From Cylindrodendrum hubeiense (lineage: Eukaryota > Ascomycota > Sordariomycetes > Hypocreales > Nectriaceae), in the NCBI GenBank assembly GCA_014621425.1, contig JAANBB010000075.1, positions 1 through 64,000 on the forward strand: a stretch of DNA of 64,000 nt, read 5' to 3'. The notes beneath the pieces are model-generated. The model searched no databases. It was given only the letters and a program-made list of their open reading frames with translations, and was not told where the DNA came from. Each line of letters starts with the position of its first letter. Position 1 is the first letter of the stretch. Of the stretch, positions 1-13,921 are shown piece after piece. The position numbers and the translations under genes were made by a program.

Positions 1-337
1 GCTGGAACTGCGGCGGCATCGACGGCATGGGCGGGGCGCCGGTCTGGAAGCTCTGCTGGGGCTGGGGCTGTCCTGGGAAGCCCGTAAACTGCTGCTGGAG
101 CGGTTGTTGAGGCTGCAACCCCTGGGCTTGTGCCGGGAAGCCGGTGAACTGCTGCTGCAGCGGAGCCTGGCCGAAGCCCGTGGGTTGCGGCGCAAAGGGA
201 CTGGGTTGCTGGCCGGGTTGCTGCTGCTGCTGCTGCTGGCCAGGAGCCAGGTTGTTGAACGATGCTCCGCCATATTGCTGTGGCGCACCAGGACGCTGGC
301 TGTTACCGCCTAAAAAGGCGTTGGAGTTGGAGTACAT
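1..337 (-). CDS. PAN1: Actin cytoskeleton-regulatory complex protein PAN1, N-terminal fragment
   Basis: This is the first 112 codons of a gene that runs off the left edge. The predicted protein begins [13 protein letters not shown] and continues into glutamine- and proline-rich sequence, with a run of seven Gln near residues 34-40 and two copies of LQQQFTGFP. This start and the Q/P-rich QFTG(F/Y)P repeats are typical of fungal Pan1. That large endocytic scaffold carries EH domains and a C-terminal WH2/proline-rich part, and activates Arp2/3 at cortical actin patches with End3 and Sla1. No EH domain lies inside the window, so the call rests on the N-terminal signature alone. The start is the first ATG of the open frame (CAT at 335-337). 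The gene upstream on the same strand is a PH/LRR protein of possible actin function. The CAG/CTG-like repeat DNA could vary in length between strains. Confidence 0.8.
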   Translation of the reverse strand, partial: MYSNSNAFLGGNSQRPGAPQQYGGASFNNLAPGQQQQQQQPGQQPSPFAPQPTGFGQAPLQQQFTGFPAQAQGLQPQQPLQQQFTGFPGQPQPQQSFQTGAPPMPSMPPQFQ

Positions 338-1163
338 GGTGGTTCGGGCGTCTCCTCAAGACAAGACCACGTGTGAAGCTCGGGGGCGATCGAGGGGGTC
401 GTCGAGGAAAACGAGGTCGCAGGAGGAGCGCGGAAGCTCCGCAGTAACGAGAACGGAGGAAAAGTAAGAATGCGAAGCCGAAAGAAAGGAATTACGAAAC
501 CAAAGCGGTCGCAGCCAACGGATGGCGGGTGCGGGTGCGGATGCGGACGGATAAGGAGGTAGGCATCCACGGATGTGATGGGGGAGGATGAAGTCGACGA
601 CGCTGATGACGACTGGAGCCTCTCGCCGCCAGCAGCCACCTTTCTGCAGAAGGATGGGGCTGGGGCAGCACCGAGTAATGCCTCTCTCACTTTCCCCCCC
701 CTAAGAAATTGAGCTTGGCCCAGGCAGGGATCAGCGGGGTTCCACTTTGGGCAGGTAGCTCGTTGTGGCTGAGATGGACACATTTCGGGTAGCCCACTAT
801 CGCACATACTTGCATAATGTAGGTGCTATGTAATCTGTAGGACGACGATACCAGAGCTACGTACGCAGTGTGTCTCTCCTTAGCACAACTACCTACCTAA
901 CAAGGGACAGTGACAGTGGCACGGGGTTCTCATATCAAAGACCGCGCATTCATCATTATTTTCTAGCCTAGAGAAAGGGTATCAAAAGAAATCGCAGCAC
1001 ACGTATGCACCTTGAGACAAACAAAAAACTCCTCCGAGGTCCATCCACATCGCTAGAACGCCGTATTTCCCGGATTACCCGGATTACCCCCAAAGTACAC
1101 CAGCAAACCGAACCAAAATGCCAACCAATAAACATAGATCCTCCCATAACCATTCGCTCATTC
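338..1163. other. Intergenic: PAN1 promoter and 3' region of the LRR-PH gene
   Basis: The 826 bases hold the upstream region of PAN1 and the downstream region of the PH/LRR gene, both on the minus strand. Open frames across it have no protein-like composition. A short CTACCTACCTAAC stretch near 888-900 is the only notable motif. Confidence 0.6.
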
Positions 1164-4100
1164 TCATGCTCGCCGTTCATTAATTTGAATCCCATTATCC
1201 TCCTCTTCAATGCATCCCGCTTCGTCGCTCCAGAACCGCCGATGCGCCTTGATTTCAAGCCCAAAATCGGCATCTTGAGCATCTGTGAAGCTGTAATCAT
1301 AATCAGGGGAGAGGGCGCCACCGGCTCCCTCATCTTGCTGGTTGCCCAGACTGTATTCTCTATCCACCGGGCTTTCAAGCTCGGGAGGCGTAGGCAGAGC
1401 TGAACCCGTGCTCTGGCTGTCCACCGCCAGGCTGCCAGCTTCATCGCTTGAGACGAAGGAATAGGACCTCACTCCCTGGGTAGTTGAATCAGGCAATAGT
1501 CGAGTCATGCTTGTCGCTAAGGAAATGGTGCTAGCCCTCTTTTGCAAGTTTCCAGAACCGTATCGACCCGTAACTCGTGGAGACTCAGACGCTCGGCGAG
1601 CAAGTCCGCCAAAGTCCTTGGCGAAGACAGCATCACCAACCACGTCATGCAGGGATGCCTGTTCACCTGATTCGTGGCGACCGTCCTGGCCTTCCTGAAA
1701 TAGAAGCCTATTTCTTGTCAAGATCTGTTGCAGCGTCTGCGCCGCATCTTCCCACCCTTCTCTTAACTGTTGCGTGAGCGGTTGACTGACGGTCTGAGGG
1801 ACCTTGTCCGCCCGGAATATAGAAATCATAGACTGTCGTCGCGTAGATGTTGCCGCTTGGACTGCCTTGTCAATCGACTTTTGAATTGTTTGTAAAAGAT
1901 CCCGATCCTCAAAGGCAGAGAAGTATCGGATCGTCGCGTTGTCCGCCATATGTCTGACCAGGTGTCGGAAGTTGGAAAGGTTGAAGCCATTGCCTTCACA
2001 GTCCAAGCTATGCAGGGTCTTGTTGGCCGAAATGGCCTCTGCAAGATCCCCGATGTTGACGTTCAACATTTGGCTTCGTATGCGGAGGTGTTCGATTCGC
2101 GTATTCGAGCGAAGGCCGCTCAACGCCCTTGAGAAATCTTGGCCGAGATGTCCTTCATCTAGTTTTGATTCAAAACCGGAGAGGTCGAGGAATCTCACCG
2201 TGTCGTTGTCAGAAAAAAAGTCTGACACGGCTTCACAGGTCTCTTCGCTAGCCGAGTCAATAGTGGCGGTCCCTGCTAGGCTGAGACACTCAATGGTCTT
2301 ATTGACGGTCAATGCCCGCAGAAGTTTGATGTAGCTCATCTCTAAAGAGAACTCAACCATTTCCACGAACAAGCTCCAGGGCCCGAAGCCACAGGAGATG
2401 GCCTCGCACAAGTTGTCAATACCTTCGTCAAGGCGATTGGCGTTGATATAAACCGTCATTTTCCTCGCCTGCCCCATCTCCCAGAACAGCTGAGCGACTT
2501 GTTCTCCGCTAAGGCCACAATTGTTGAGACGAAGCACACGGAGATCTGACGAGCTTGGTAATCTCAAATACTTGGCCAACAGGTTGACTGTTGCGTCGTT
2601 GAGCTATTAGTCACATGTTAGCCACTGCCAAAGGCCAAAGAGAACCACATTACTAACAGCAATGCCAGACAAATCTAGCTCCTCCAGAGTCCAAAAGTTA
2701 AGTGCTGCCTCATCAAATAGAGGAATATCGGGGTGAAGACGGGTATTTCCAGCAATTTTCAACTTCTTGATAGCCCGGAGTTCGCTAAGGGAATGGTGGA
2801 TGATCTCGAATTTGACAGTTCCTTGGTTGTCGGATGTGTCCAGGACTTCGAGACTGGCGGCTTGCCCGGCAATTCCAGTCCATACTTTTGATAGTCCAGC
2901 ATCTCCAAGGCCGCAGGTCGCAATCTCTAGCTTCCTCAAGTAGGTATGATCGAGAACGAGAAGATTTGCTAAATCTTCAATGTCACTCGGTGAGAGGAGG
3001 TTGCCGGACATAGCTATGCTATGACAACGACACGCCTCATACCTCAACAACCATAGGATTGGTCGAAATACTTCTGATGTCAGTTTTCGAGCGTAGTCAG
3101 GGTCGACTTTAGGGTGGCCTGGCTGATTTGTCGTGCTCCGGGACCCCAGTACGTTTCTCAAGTCGATGCTTCGGATGGATTCGGAGGAAAAGACTAATGC
3201 GTGGATTTCTAAAACAAGAATTGGTGCTTGCATGAGAAGATCATAATGTTCTTCAGAAATACGTCGTCCTTCATGCATTGTTAGTGGGTTAAAAATGCAT
3301 CAAGGGCAGGGACTTTACCATTCAAAGAGTTATAGACTACCGAATCGCCATACTGGGAGAAATCATGCTTTCCAATGAGAGAAGACAAATCAACGTTGCG
3401 GAAAGAAAGCGCTTTGAAGTAGCTGTTGTATCTCAACGCTCTAAAGACAGCAAGAAGCTGTAACGGGGAATAGGCCGAACCACCGGAAGGGAGAAGGCGA
3501 AAGGCTGCCTGAGCTTGTGCATCCCATTCGATAGTCCATCGAGGAACCTGGGCGTGGAAGGCGGCACAGTAGGCGTTCAGACTTCTCTGCAATCCTCCCA
3601 AGTCATTTCCAGAGGTCAACTGGAGCGGCGGAGGCAAGCCTTTGACATCGAAGATGGCTTGTTGCAAGTGCTGCGGCCACATGGGCTTCAGTTCTCGATC
3701 GAGTTTGGTCATTGTCTCAATGATTCGTCGATAGTGAATGCTAGCAAGCTCTAGCCGAGTTTCACGACCGAAGGGAAGTCTGAAACAAGTTAGCACTCGA
3801 CTTAATCTTTGAAACCAGCCGTATCATTGCATAAAACTAACCGAAAGCTCATGACGAATCTCTGCTCCTGTGAGGCCACGGACGCCTTGAAGCGGGTAAT
3901 GGTTACAGTACCAAAAGACTGCACCTTTACTCGAAGGTCGCCGGCAGGTGTTATGCAATCAGCCTTGAGAACTTCAAGAAAATAACACATGCACGGTCCA
4001 AGGACAACGTAAAACGACGAGCTATCGACGAGGTGCTGGGCCTCCTCTGTGGAAGATGATTTCTGTGGTAGGCCAATAATGCGCTTTGCAACAGGGAATG

Positions 4101-4950
4101 TCAGGATCTTGGTGCTTCCGTCGGGTGCCGTTGGTTCGTAGGTTTCGACGATATGGTTTATGCGGGCCTTGAGGTTATCGGGAACGAGAGAGTGAGCAGG
4201 GGATCGCCTCAAACTCAATCTGCAAGCTCGTTGGATTTCGGCGAGCCACTCATCTCGGTCATGGGGAAGTGAGAAGAACAGCTGCATCTTGGCGTATGAC
4301 AGCTTAGGCCATTGAGAAGCCCACCACACTTCAATTCCGAATCGGGGACTCGAGCCTTCTTCATTGAACGCGGCAACGATGGAGCGAAGAGGAATTTCTA
4401 GACGAAGCTCTGACGCAGTCGGCTTATTCGTGTGATAGATAGTGCTGCTTCTCTTGGAGACCGGTTGGGGCTGGCCCAATTGCGGGAACACGCCTTTCGC
4501 GGCTTCCAAATTGCCAAACTTGACCAAGCAGTGATCCGTCAGAACCAAATATTCAGAGCGGGCTTTGAGGAGCGAGATGTCTGCCTTGAGCGGCCCATGC
4601 TGGATAATCTCCATCGCGGCATATGGTAATTCCACAGGAGTGCTGGACAGGTCTGGCGGAGAAGCGCTTATTGGCGAGTGGCTCGAGACTCGTCGGTGAA
4701 TCCTGTCAATCATGGAACCTGAACCGGAATGGGTCTTTTGGAGTCGTCGGGTGTTCGTCGAGCTTCTGGAAGGGCTGTGAGATAGAGACTCCATCGAGGA
4801 GTTGCTGAGGGATCGAAGAGCCTTGGAGAAGGCACGGGGCTTTTTGGATTCCATGGTGTCCGTGTCTTCGGTGGAAGCATTTGGTATTGGGAGGGGAGAA
4901 GGTACCCGGATGCTGGGGACGGTCTTCCTCCTCCACTTGTCGGCGTGCAT
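1164..4950 (-). CDS. PH-domain and leucine-rich-repeat protein, CARMIL-like
   Basis: Four exons are read as 4950-3842, 3779-3319, 3268-2658 and 2603-1164. Introns of 62, 50 and 54 nt have GTTAGT, GTAAAG and GTTAGT donors and CTAAC branch sites. All frames join, giving about 1206 residues. The N-terminus (about 1-80) is Ser/Arg-rich and low-complexity. Residues about 90-240 look PH-like, with a terminal helix containing DEWLAEIQRACRL. About 380-900 carry leucine-rich repeats, such as LRVLRLNNCGLS and VRFLDLSG. The C-terminus is a disordered Ser-rich tail. PH followed by LRRs is the layout of CARMIL/LRRC16 proteins, which bind membranes and regulate actin capping protein, but I did not identify a capping-protein-binding motif. 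It could instead be a fungus-specific LRR scaffold. PAN1 lies directly downstream on the same strand, which is compatible with a cortical actin role but does not prove it. Confidence 0.75.
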
Positions 4951-7900
4951 TTTGAAGAAGAAGTCGATACTCGATGTTTTGGATCAAGTCCCTCGGCGTT
5001 TGTCGTGACTGTGTCTTAAAGCAGAATATGTATCGAGAATCCGGCGAGGGGGTTAAGGGCCGTTTTGCATTTCGCCAAGTACAAGATCGATGTTTAAGGA
5101 CTAGGCAACCGGGGTTGATACGAGGGGGCGTCTCGCAGGGTGACGGCGAGCCAGGGAGAAGCCAGGTGAACGGGAAATCGTGGAGCAAGATAGATCGAGG
5201 TTCGGGTCGACGTCAATTTGTCTCAGGGCTCGGCTACTTGTCTTGGAATTTGGCAAAATCAATCCAAGACCCCCCGCATGCGTCAGTCGTGGGAGGGTTT
5301 GGCGATTTGGGTTTGGTAGTTAGAAAGTGTGTGACGAGGCGAGGAATCTGATATGACCTGAGCTCTCGGCCGGGACGCGGCGGTCACGTAGGTATGAAGC
5401 CCAAAAGAGGCGCTACAGCGCTACACTCGATGTGGGCGTGGAAGAAGATGAGGGTCACGGAAGGTGGTTGATTGGGTTGTGGGATCGGCGGGAGGGAGGG
5501 AATTGCCGCCAGACAACGGGAGAGCTGAGACGGGCTCTGTTGTTGCGGATGACGTCGAGGCGAGAACAAGGGTAGCCCAAGAACATGTCAGGTCTGGGTC
5601 ACGTCGCAGGCATGCTGGAGGTCGCCAGGCACGGGGGACGAGGACGAGGGCGGGGCAGGGGGTGAAGCAACCACAGATTGCCAGAGAAGTCGAGGCGTGA
5701 AGGAGGAGTGAGGCCTTCACGAGACAAAGCGTGGCCTAATCCGGTGGCACCGTGGGAAAACGATGTGGATGGGTTGGGGAGAGGAAGAGACGAATTAGGC
5801 AGACCACGGCCGGCAATGGGTTGACTCAAGACTCAAGACCAACAGGAGAACAGAAAAGAGGAGGCAAACCGGCAAACAGGAGACCAGTGGCGAGGGATTA
5901 CAGCCTTGTGAAAAGGAGCTTTGGAGAAGCAGAGTTGGCGAACGGGAACGGAGCGGAGGAGAAGAATGGTGAATGGTGCGAGCGAGTGCCCAGACGAGTC
6001 GTTGTCTCGTTGTTCGAGAGCCCCAGCACTAGCATCTCGCTCTAAGCGTCGTCATTGTGCTGCGCCGGGGTTGTAGCGGCGGAGGCGACCCCTACAACCC
6101 CCACCAGGAGGGATGGAGGCCCCGGCGGCGCTGGACGCGCTGAAGCAGCCAGAGGGTGGGCGGGCCACGGATAGAGGAGCGTGGTGGTGTGCGGTGGTGG
6201 TGTGCAGTGGTGTACAGTGGTGTACAGTGGAGGTGTACAGTTGTGTACAGTGGTGTGCACTCCACTGTGCACTGGCAGATAAGCCGCCCAAGCCCAGAAA
6301 CCGGAAGCCCAGAAACCGGTACCCCAGCCCAGCAGGGCACCGGGCTGGGGCGGCGCCAAACGAGGACTAACGTCACCTAACGAGATCTCGATCACTGGGA
6401 GCGCTGGAGTCGGCGAATGGAATGAACCAACCCAGAGATTGCAGGACGTCACCGACATTGAGCAAGGCCAACCCCCGTACTGCGAAGCAGGAAGCACCAG
6501 GGCCAAAGGGCCCGATTACCAAGAATCGAAATGGCGTGGTTCAAGGTTCCAAGCTGTTGTCTGTTGCGGCGGTTGGGCGTCGTCTCTGGGCCTGTCTTAC
6601 TTGGGCTTAGGCAACCCCAAAAAACCAGGGACAGAGTGCCATGATGCCCCCATGATGCCCCCATGATGGAGGGCCGTCCGCCAATGATGGGCGCCGGACG
6701 GCGACTGAGCACCTTAGCTCGGTCGATAGGTCCCTGGCCAGAATCAAGGACAGCTGAAGACGACCCCGCCTCTCCTCCAAGCCAAGAACTTGCTGCTGCT
6801 TCTGCGGTTCCAAGATGCCGTCGACTGTCGCGCATGCATCCAATAGCTCAGTCCATGTGCGTGCGTGCGTGCGCGTCCGCAAGTGGGCCATGGGCGGCGC
6901 TCGGTGGGAAACCTGCACCCGAACCCGCAACGGCACACATGGCGTCCATTCTCGCGGTCGCCGTCGTATCGACATCTCGTGTTTTGCCGTGGCTTGCCCC
7001 TGTCGTGTTTTCTGTCCTGTTGTCAGATTCAGCAAACCCTCGTGGTCTACGATCCATCCATTTGCCGTACCCGCCCCGCTGGTGGGTTCGGCTTTTGGTC
7101 CCTTGATAGATTTGCAGCCTACTACGTAGTGTGTACAGCTCCCGGGTGCTTGTGACTTGATGGAATACGACCCACGTTGAGCCGGTTACGAGGAGCGAGT
7201 CCTAGTGAGGCCCCGGACCATCGAACCAAGCCTCCCACTAACTAACTATGTACTCCGTACCATGTATAGATCACCGTAGCGCAATTCTCGTGAGACACCC
7301 ATCGCCGTTGTTTTCAACGCCAAGTTCCCCCGACCCGCCTCGAATCGAGACCGGCCCATTGATTCATCGCGAGCTGGAACCCCTCCGGACAATTCTTGTG
7401 GTGCTTCCTGGCTACCAGCCGTCACCATAGTAGCGCCCGACCACGCTATGACAGCGCAGGATTGGGTGCGCAGGTAGTGAAACCCGCCAGCGGGCATCTT
7501 GTCCAGCAGGCCAGCTCCGGCGAGTCCGTGGTGGCAGGGTCATCATCGTATTCTGTAGCTTGCCCTCGCCAGTCATGGATGGCCCCTGGGGGCGTTGGTC
7601 CTGGAGGTGCTACTCAACAGCCGACAGGGATTAAATATGTGCATTCTTGGCGACATCCTTTGCCACTGACGTTCCATTGTCATAGCAGTCAACACGACGC
7701 ACAACTACTGAAATCACAATAGCAAGTATACTATATACTAGGGAAGTAAGAGTCTTGTTCTCTCTTCGCTTTTGTGAAGAGCCGAATGCGTCTGTACCTA
7801 CTGTTGGATGTACTGTACAGAGTAAGTTGCCGATGTCACGAATGCACACATTTGATCCTTGTGGGCTGAACAAGGGAGCGAACACGAACAGCCAGTGGGT

Positions 7901-8649
7901 GGTGACTGGAATGCCGCATCACTCTGCATCTGATGCGGCCGGACCCAGCCTCTCGGCAGTAAAGGTGGAGACGCTCGCCCCTTTCCCATTTGGAAAGATG
8001 CACCAAAGGATGTTCAAGACCCCACATATGACGTGCTTCCAAGCCTTCCAAGCGGGTTGAGGCTAAACGCGTTTGTGGCGGCTGCCGAGTGGCTTCAGTT
8101 TCTGTGGCTTGGAAGTCATCCGCCAACTGTGGCGCACCATGTGGCTGATCAAAGTGGCTTCCGGTGTGGCTTCTGATGTGGCGAGTTTCCCCGGACTGTG
8201 GCGTTGCGGATCATTCATAATCCTATCTCCACCCCCACTCTCCGGTTTTCCTTGAACTTCCTTCTGCCCAGTGGGGAAAACCACTCTTGTCACCGCCTTC
8301 GGGATTGCGGTCTTAACCCGAAAGGGAGAACACTGGCGGTGGCAGAACTCAACGGAACGGTCCAACATTGGGATTCGGTGTCCTTCGGCCACCGGTCTTC
8401 GGCTTTTCTCCTCACCAGCACCACACTTTTATATCGCCTTCCGGTCCCCCCCCCTCAAGTCGTGCAGCAACCTAGCCGACTTGTCCCCTTGCTCTCGCAT
8501 CTTGAGCGTGAGACTATTTCTGGCCTTGACCGTGCTGTCATCGCCCTCCCTTCAGCTCCCTTCAATCGCGTGCCGGGCGTCTAGACGTCTCGCTTCGAAA
8601 AAGCCCTCCAATATTGGTCTTGGTGGGGAATTCCGCTCTCTCACGAACC
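4951..8649. other. Long intergenic region between the LRR-PH gene and CBR1
   Basis: About 3.7 kb separates two divergent genes. I see no convincing coding sequence: the frames present are short, Arg/Pro/Ser-rich and overlap in several phases. It contains a TGTACAGTGG minisatellite (6179-6262), a short CATGATGCCCC repeat near 6639-6669, and a CT-rich stretch before the CBR1 start typical of fungal leaders. One TGACTCA heptamer lies at 5822-5828, without further context. Confidence 0.6.
6179..6262. repeat. Minisatellite, TGTACAGTGG-type unit
   Basis: Imperfect tandem copies of a 10-base TGTACAGTGG or TGTGCAGTGG unit are followed by an inverted partner (TGCACTCCACTGTGCAC), so the end could form a hairpin. 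It is intergenic and in no credible gene. Confidence 0.8.
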
Positions 8650-9803
<1,154 letters not shown>

Positions 9804-10241
9804 GCATGCTCACATGATTGACCTGGGAGGCATCGCCTTCATTGGCTAGCCCTCAACAGGCACACTCTCAGCAAAAGGAAGGGAAAAGATAACAACATGC
9901 ATCTTCAGACAAGTGGCTCTCGTCATAGCGTCATACAGACTAGACAACTCATGAGTAGTATGTGGCGGGAATGCATTGGTGTAATGTACAATCATGTTTA
10001 ACATGTTTAACACTCGGCCGTCGCCGATAGACAGGCCTTCGTTTGCCCGGAGGCTTTCCCGTCGTGGCATCGATACATATTGGGCACGGTAGAAATGACA
10101 AATTATTGCAAGCACGCTTTCCATTTCCCCTAATCCATGTTTAAGAGCATCTAGCCATATAGTACAACCTGCCTGGGGCCAACCCAGGCTTTTGAGCACA
10201 ACACAACATTCTAGATAAGTCACTCCCATCCCGTATCTTCA
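9804..10241. other. Convergent 3' intergenic region, CBR1/CTR9
   Basis: These 438 bases lie between two tail-to-tail genes and should hold both 3' UTRs. AT-rich stretches at 9951-10010 could serve polyadenylation. No gene is seen. Confidence 0.6.
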
Positions 10242-13200
10242 CTACTCCTCATCGTCGTCATCAGCCTCCGCCATGCTGGTATCCGCCCGACGACCACCAT
10301 CCTCGTCATCAGATGGGCTCTTAGCCCGTGCGGGCTCATCATCCTCATCCTCGTCGCTCTCCACGACCCGTCCACGACGTGCCCGCTTGTGTTGCACGCG
10401 GGGAGCCACCTCCTCCTCTTCGTCCTCACCGTCCCGGTTCGCCTCATCATCGACCTCCATCTTGTCGTCAGCGGCTTCCTCATCCGCCTCCGTAAGAGGG
10501 CTGTCATCTCGTTCGATGTTTCTCTCCGCGCGCTCAAGGGCGTCCTCGTCGTCCTCATCGCTGTCCACCACAATCTCAGCGGACTTGAACTTAGATGACT
10601 CCTTCTTTGTAAGGCGACGTCTCTTCTTGGTTTGGGTCTCCTCCTCTGAGTCATCATCTCGCTCGGCCTTCTTCTTCTTCTTTCCTCCAGACCGCTTGGG
10701 CTTCGGTTCGCCGGAGGGACGCGGCGCGGTCTTGCGCTTCCGCTTCACCTTGTCTCCCGTCTCACTGTCCGTTGTCATCTCAGCCTCGACTCGAGAACGC
10801 TCCTCATCCGCTCGTTGATCAGCCAGAAGCCTGTCGCGTGCGGCGATTGCCTCACGCTCCTTCTTGATCTTCTCCTGTCGTTGTCGTTCCTTTTCCAAGA
10901 TCTTCTCACGCTCCTCCTCACGACGTTTCAATTCAGCCTCTCTCTGCTCTCTGGCAGCTTGGATCTTCTCCTTGTTCTTCTCCTCCCACTCCTTCTGCTT
11001 GCCGATTTCTCTCTGAAGTTGCTTTCGCATGGTGTTACGAGCCATGTTGGCACGCTGCTCAACATCATGCTTAGGATAGGGAGTCTGGGGGTGAGCAGCG
11101 ATTTCGTCGAGAGACGTAATCGCAGCTTCGAGGCCCTCCGCTGCCTTCTCGAGCTGCTCTGATGTCCGCTTGTTTTCGGGGACTATCTGGACGGTGGTGA
11201 CGAGCTGGATCTGCACAAAGGCAACGTTGAACTTGTAATGAATTTGCTCCGGGGCAACTTCAAGAGCCTACAGGTTCGGTTAATATCATGTAAGACAATA
11301 CATATACGGGGAAAGCTCACCTTCTGCGCGCATTCGAGCGCCTTAGTATACGCGTCAATATCACGCTCTGCTCGACCTCGGTTCAGCCAGGTGCGGCCCA
11401 GGCACGCAAGGATGAGAGGGTCGTTGGCCTTTCCATCCCGAGAAAGAGCAATCTCGTAGTGCTCGATCGCCTTCGAGTACTGCCTCAACTCGGCATAAAT
11501 ATGACCCAAGTTGACGTACAGGTGGGAATCCCTCAGTGTTTCTCGAACCTTGTTGAATATTCCAAGAGCTCCCTTGTAGTCCTTTTTATCCTCGACAAGA
11601 GCAATGGCGATACCCTGTGCGGCGTAGGCATTCTTAGGGTCAAGGGAGAGTGCCTTTTCGAAGAACTCGACGGCCTTGCCATACGTCGCGCTTCGCTTCT
11701 GCTTCTCTGAGTCCGACTCCCGGCGCATCTCTCTTGCCTGCGCCAAGTAGAGGTTACCCATCCCAACCAGAGCATGCCTGTCATGCTTGTCATAGTTCTG
11801 CAAGGTGTGCTTGTAATGACGGAATTCGGGATCTTCGTTGATATTGGCAGGTCGTTTCCTCGAGTGAACTTTGCCTAGGTACCAGCCATAGAGTGACCGG
11901 ACCTCCAGGTCGCTATTGTTCTCCTGATACAACTTGGCAACTGCATCCGGACCTTCCTTGTTGGGGTTCTTTCTGAGCTTGATGTATGCAAGTCTGGCGC
12001 GCGCATCTGTGTAGTCGTCATGTCGAGCAAGGAGGCCTTCGTAGACCTCCACGGCCTTATCCGTGAGGGCTCGGGACTCGTAACTTCTGCCGAGGTTAAA
12101 ACTGATAGTCGAGACCAGGGCGTCGGTGTCCATGTCGGGATCTTTCTCGCCGATTCTCATGCAAGCGCTCAAAGCCGCTTCAAACATCTCGCTGGCAAGC
12201 TCATGCTTTTCTGCCTGTGAGTGGAAGCAGCCGATATTGTTCAAGAGTTGTGGAGGTAGAAACTTGCGAGTTGCGGCACGAATCTCAGCTTCATCCGTCA
12301 CATCTGCCGGCTGCTCTGAGGCGGGAACCTGCTCGAGCTCTAGTTGTTCCACTTGTTGCAAGCACTGTAAGGCCTTTTCGGGGTGGTCGGTCTCATACAG
12401 ACGAGCCAGGTTGAGAAGCACCGAGGCATCTGGAGCGATGGTCTTCTTGGGGTCTTTCCAGGCAGTTCGGACTCCTTCAAGAAGGGTAATGGCCTTCTTC
12501 AGCTCGGCAGACTTGTCCTCCTTGCTGTCGCCATACTGATTTGTGAAGACCTCTTCGGCATACAACGTACCAAGAAGTATCATCGCCTCGTGGTTCTTTG
12601 ACTGCTGGATCATCTTCTCCAATCGTAGCTTGGCTTCTCCGAGGTCATTCTTCAGAACAGACAGCTGCGCTACACCAAACTTTGCGGGAAGATAGCCTGT
12701 ATCGGCTCCTCCACGCGCGTCGTCGGCTCGTCGATAGTAATCGCTTGCACGTTCCGTGTTGCCGCCATAGTGCTCTTTTCTCGCCAGGAGATACCAACCA
12801 TCACTGGCGATAGCGTTGACATCAGTAAACTGAATCGCCTTGTGTGCAAGCTTGTCCGCGTTATCCCATGCCTTTCGAGACAGGAAATAGCTAGAAAATG
12901 TGGAACAGGTGAGGGGCAGGTCCTTGTCAAGCTTGAAAGACTTCTGTGTATACTCGGTCATGGCCTTCCTGTACAGCTTGAGGAAGTCATCGCTGTTAAC
13001 GGGAACGTGACCACTCGCATCAAGATAATACAAGCCAAGGAGGATATTAGCAACCTTGGAGTCGGGGTTGATTTCAAGACATCTTTCCCAGGCCATCTTA
13101 GCATCGTCCTTGAAGCCGAGCTGCCAGAAACAGCAACCAATACCGATTCGAGGGTCGGGATCCACCAAGTCCGGCATCTTCTGCAACACATCTTGGTAGA

Positions 13201-13921
13201 TGGTCAGGGATTCTGGGTACTTGTGCATAGAGAAGAGTGCACGCGCCTTGCCCATCAATGCGAGCATATTCTTTCCCTGGGAAACTCGGAGGGCATCGTC
13301 AAAGGACTTGACAGCCGTCTTCAGGAGCTCATGCTTCTCTGACCCAATTCCTCCAGCGGTCTTAGACGGCGCCTGTAGCGACGCCCTCAGCAGCAAGAGA
13401 ACGCCGCGTGCCAAGAAGATTGGGGGGAACGAGGGGTTGAGTCGCGCAGCGTCGTTGAGAGAGGAAGTAGCAAGCTGGAGATAGTACTCCTTGGTCTTGG
13501 CTTCGGACACTCGAGTTCCATCTGGTGCGACACGAGGGGCCTCTCGGCTCTTCCACAAGTACATCCAGCACAGGCAGCAGATCATGCTGACCTTATCACG
13601 CGGGTTCGTGCTGTTGTTCTGGATGGCGCTGCCACCACGGAGGAGCATCTCGATGGCGTGGTCGATCTTGCGCTGCTTCGCATATGCGAGTGCGACGGTC
13701 ATCCAATATGTTTTCGCGGCGCGTTCATTCTCAAAAAGAGTACAGAGCTCGGTAGGGTCATCTACCAGGTCCTCGAGATCAATTTCGACGGCTTCATCTT
13801 CCTGGTCGCCCTGGACGGGAATGTCGATGGCGGAAGGGATGTCGGTAAATCGGGTGCTCACAGGTCGAGCAGCAGCGTCGCCGTTGACACCATTGGCGGT
13901 GCCATTCTGTAGTGCTGCCAT
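10242..13921 (-). CDS. CTR9: Paf1 complex TPR subunit CTR9
   Basis: Two exons (13921-11321 and 11267-10242) join in phase 0 across a 53-nt intron to give about 1208 residues. Ctr9 is the scaffold of the Paf1 elongation complex, which travels with RNA polymerase II and promotes H2B ubiquitination and H3K4/K36 methylation. The first 870 or so residues form repeated tetratricopeptide helices, with recognisable units such as AYAAQGIAIALVEDKKDYKG and LYVNLGHIYAELRQYSKAIE. Residues about 940-1035 are a long charged helix full of KEKE/EREK runs. The C-terminus is alternating Lys/Arg and Asp/Glu-rich low-complexity sequence ending in a DDDDEE tail. This domain order and length match fungal Ctr9/Tpr1. 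The ATG at 13919-13921 is the first in the frame. It converges with CBR1 and is divergent from the membrane-protein gene at 14934. Confidence 0.93.

Noticed and set aside
5822..5828. TGACTCA heptamer in the LRR-PH upstream region
   Set aside because: About eight such sites are expected by chance, and it is remote from any amino-acid or tRNA-charging gene.
7190..7230. Possible tRNA T-arm (TTGGTTCGATGG on the minus strand)
   Set aside because: No matching acceptor stem, D-arm or anticodon arm could be assembled around it.
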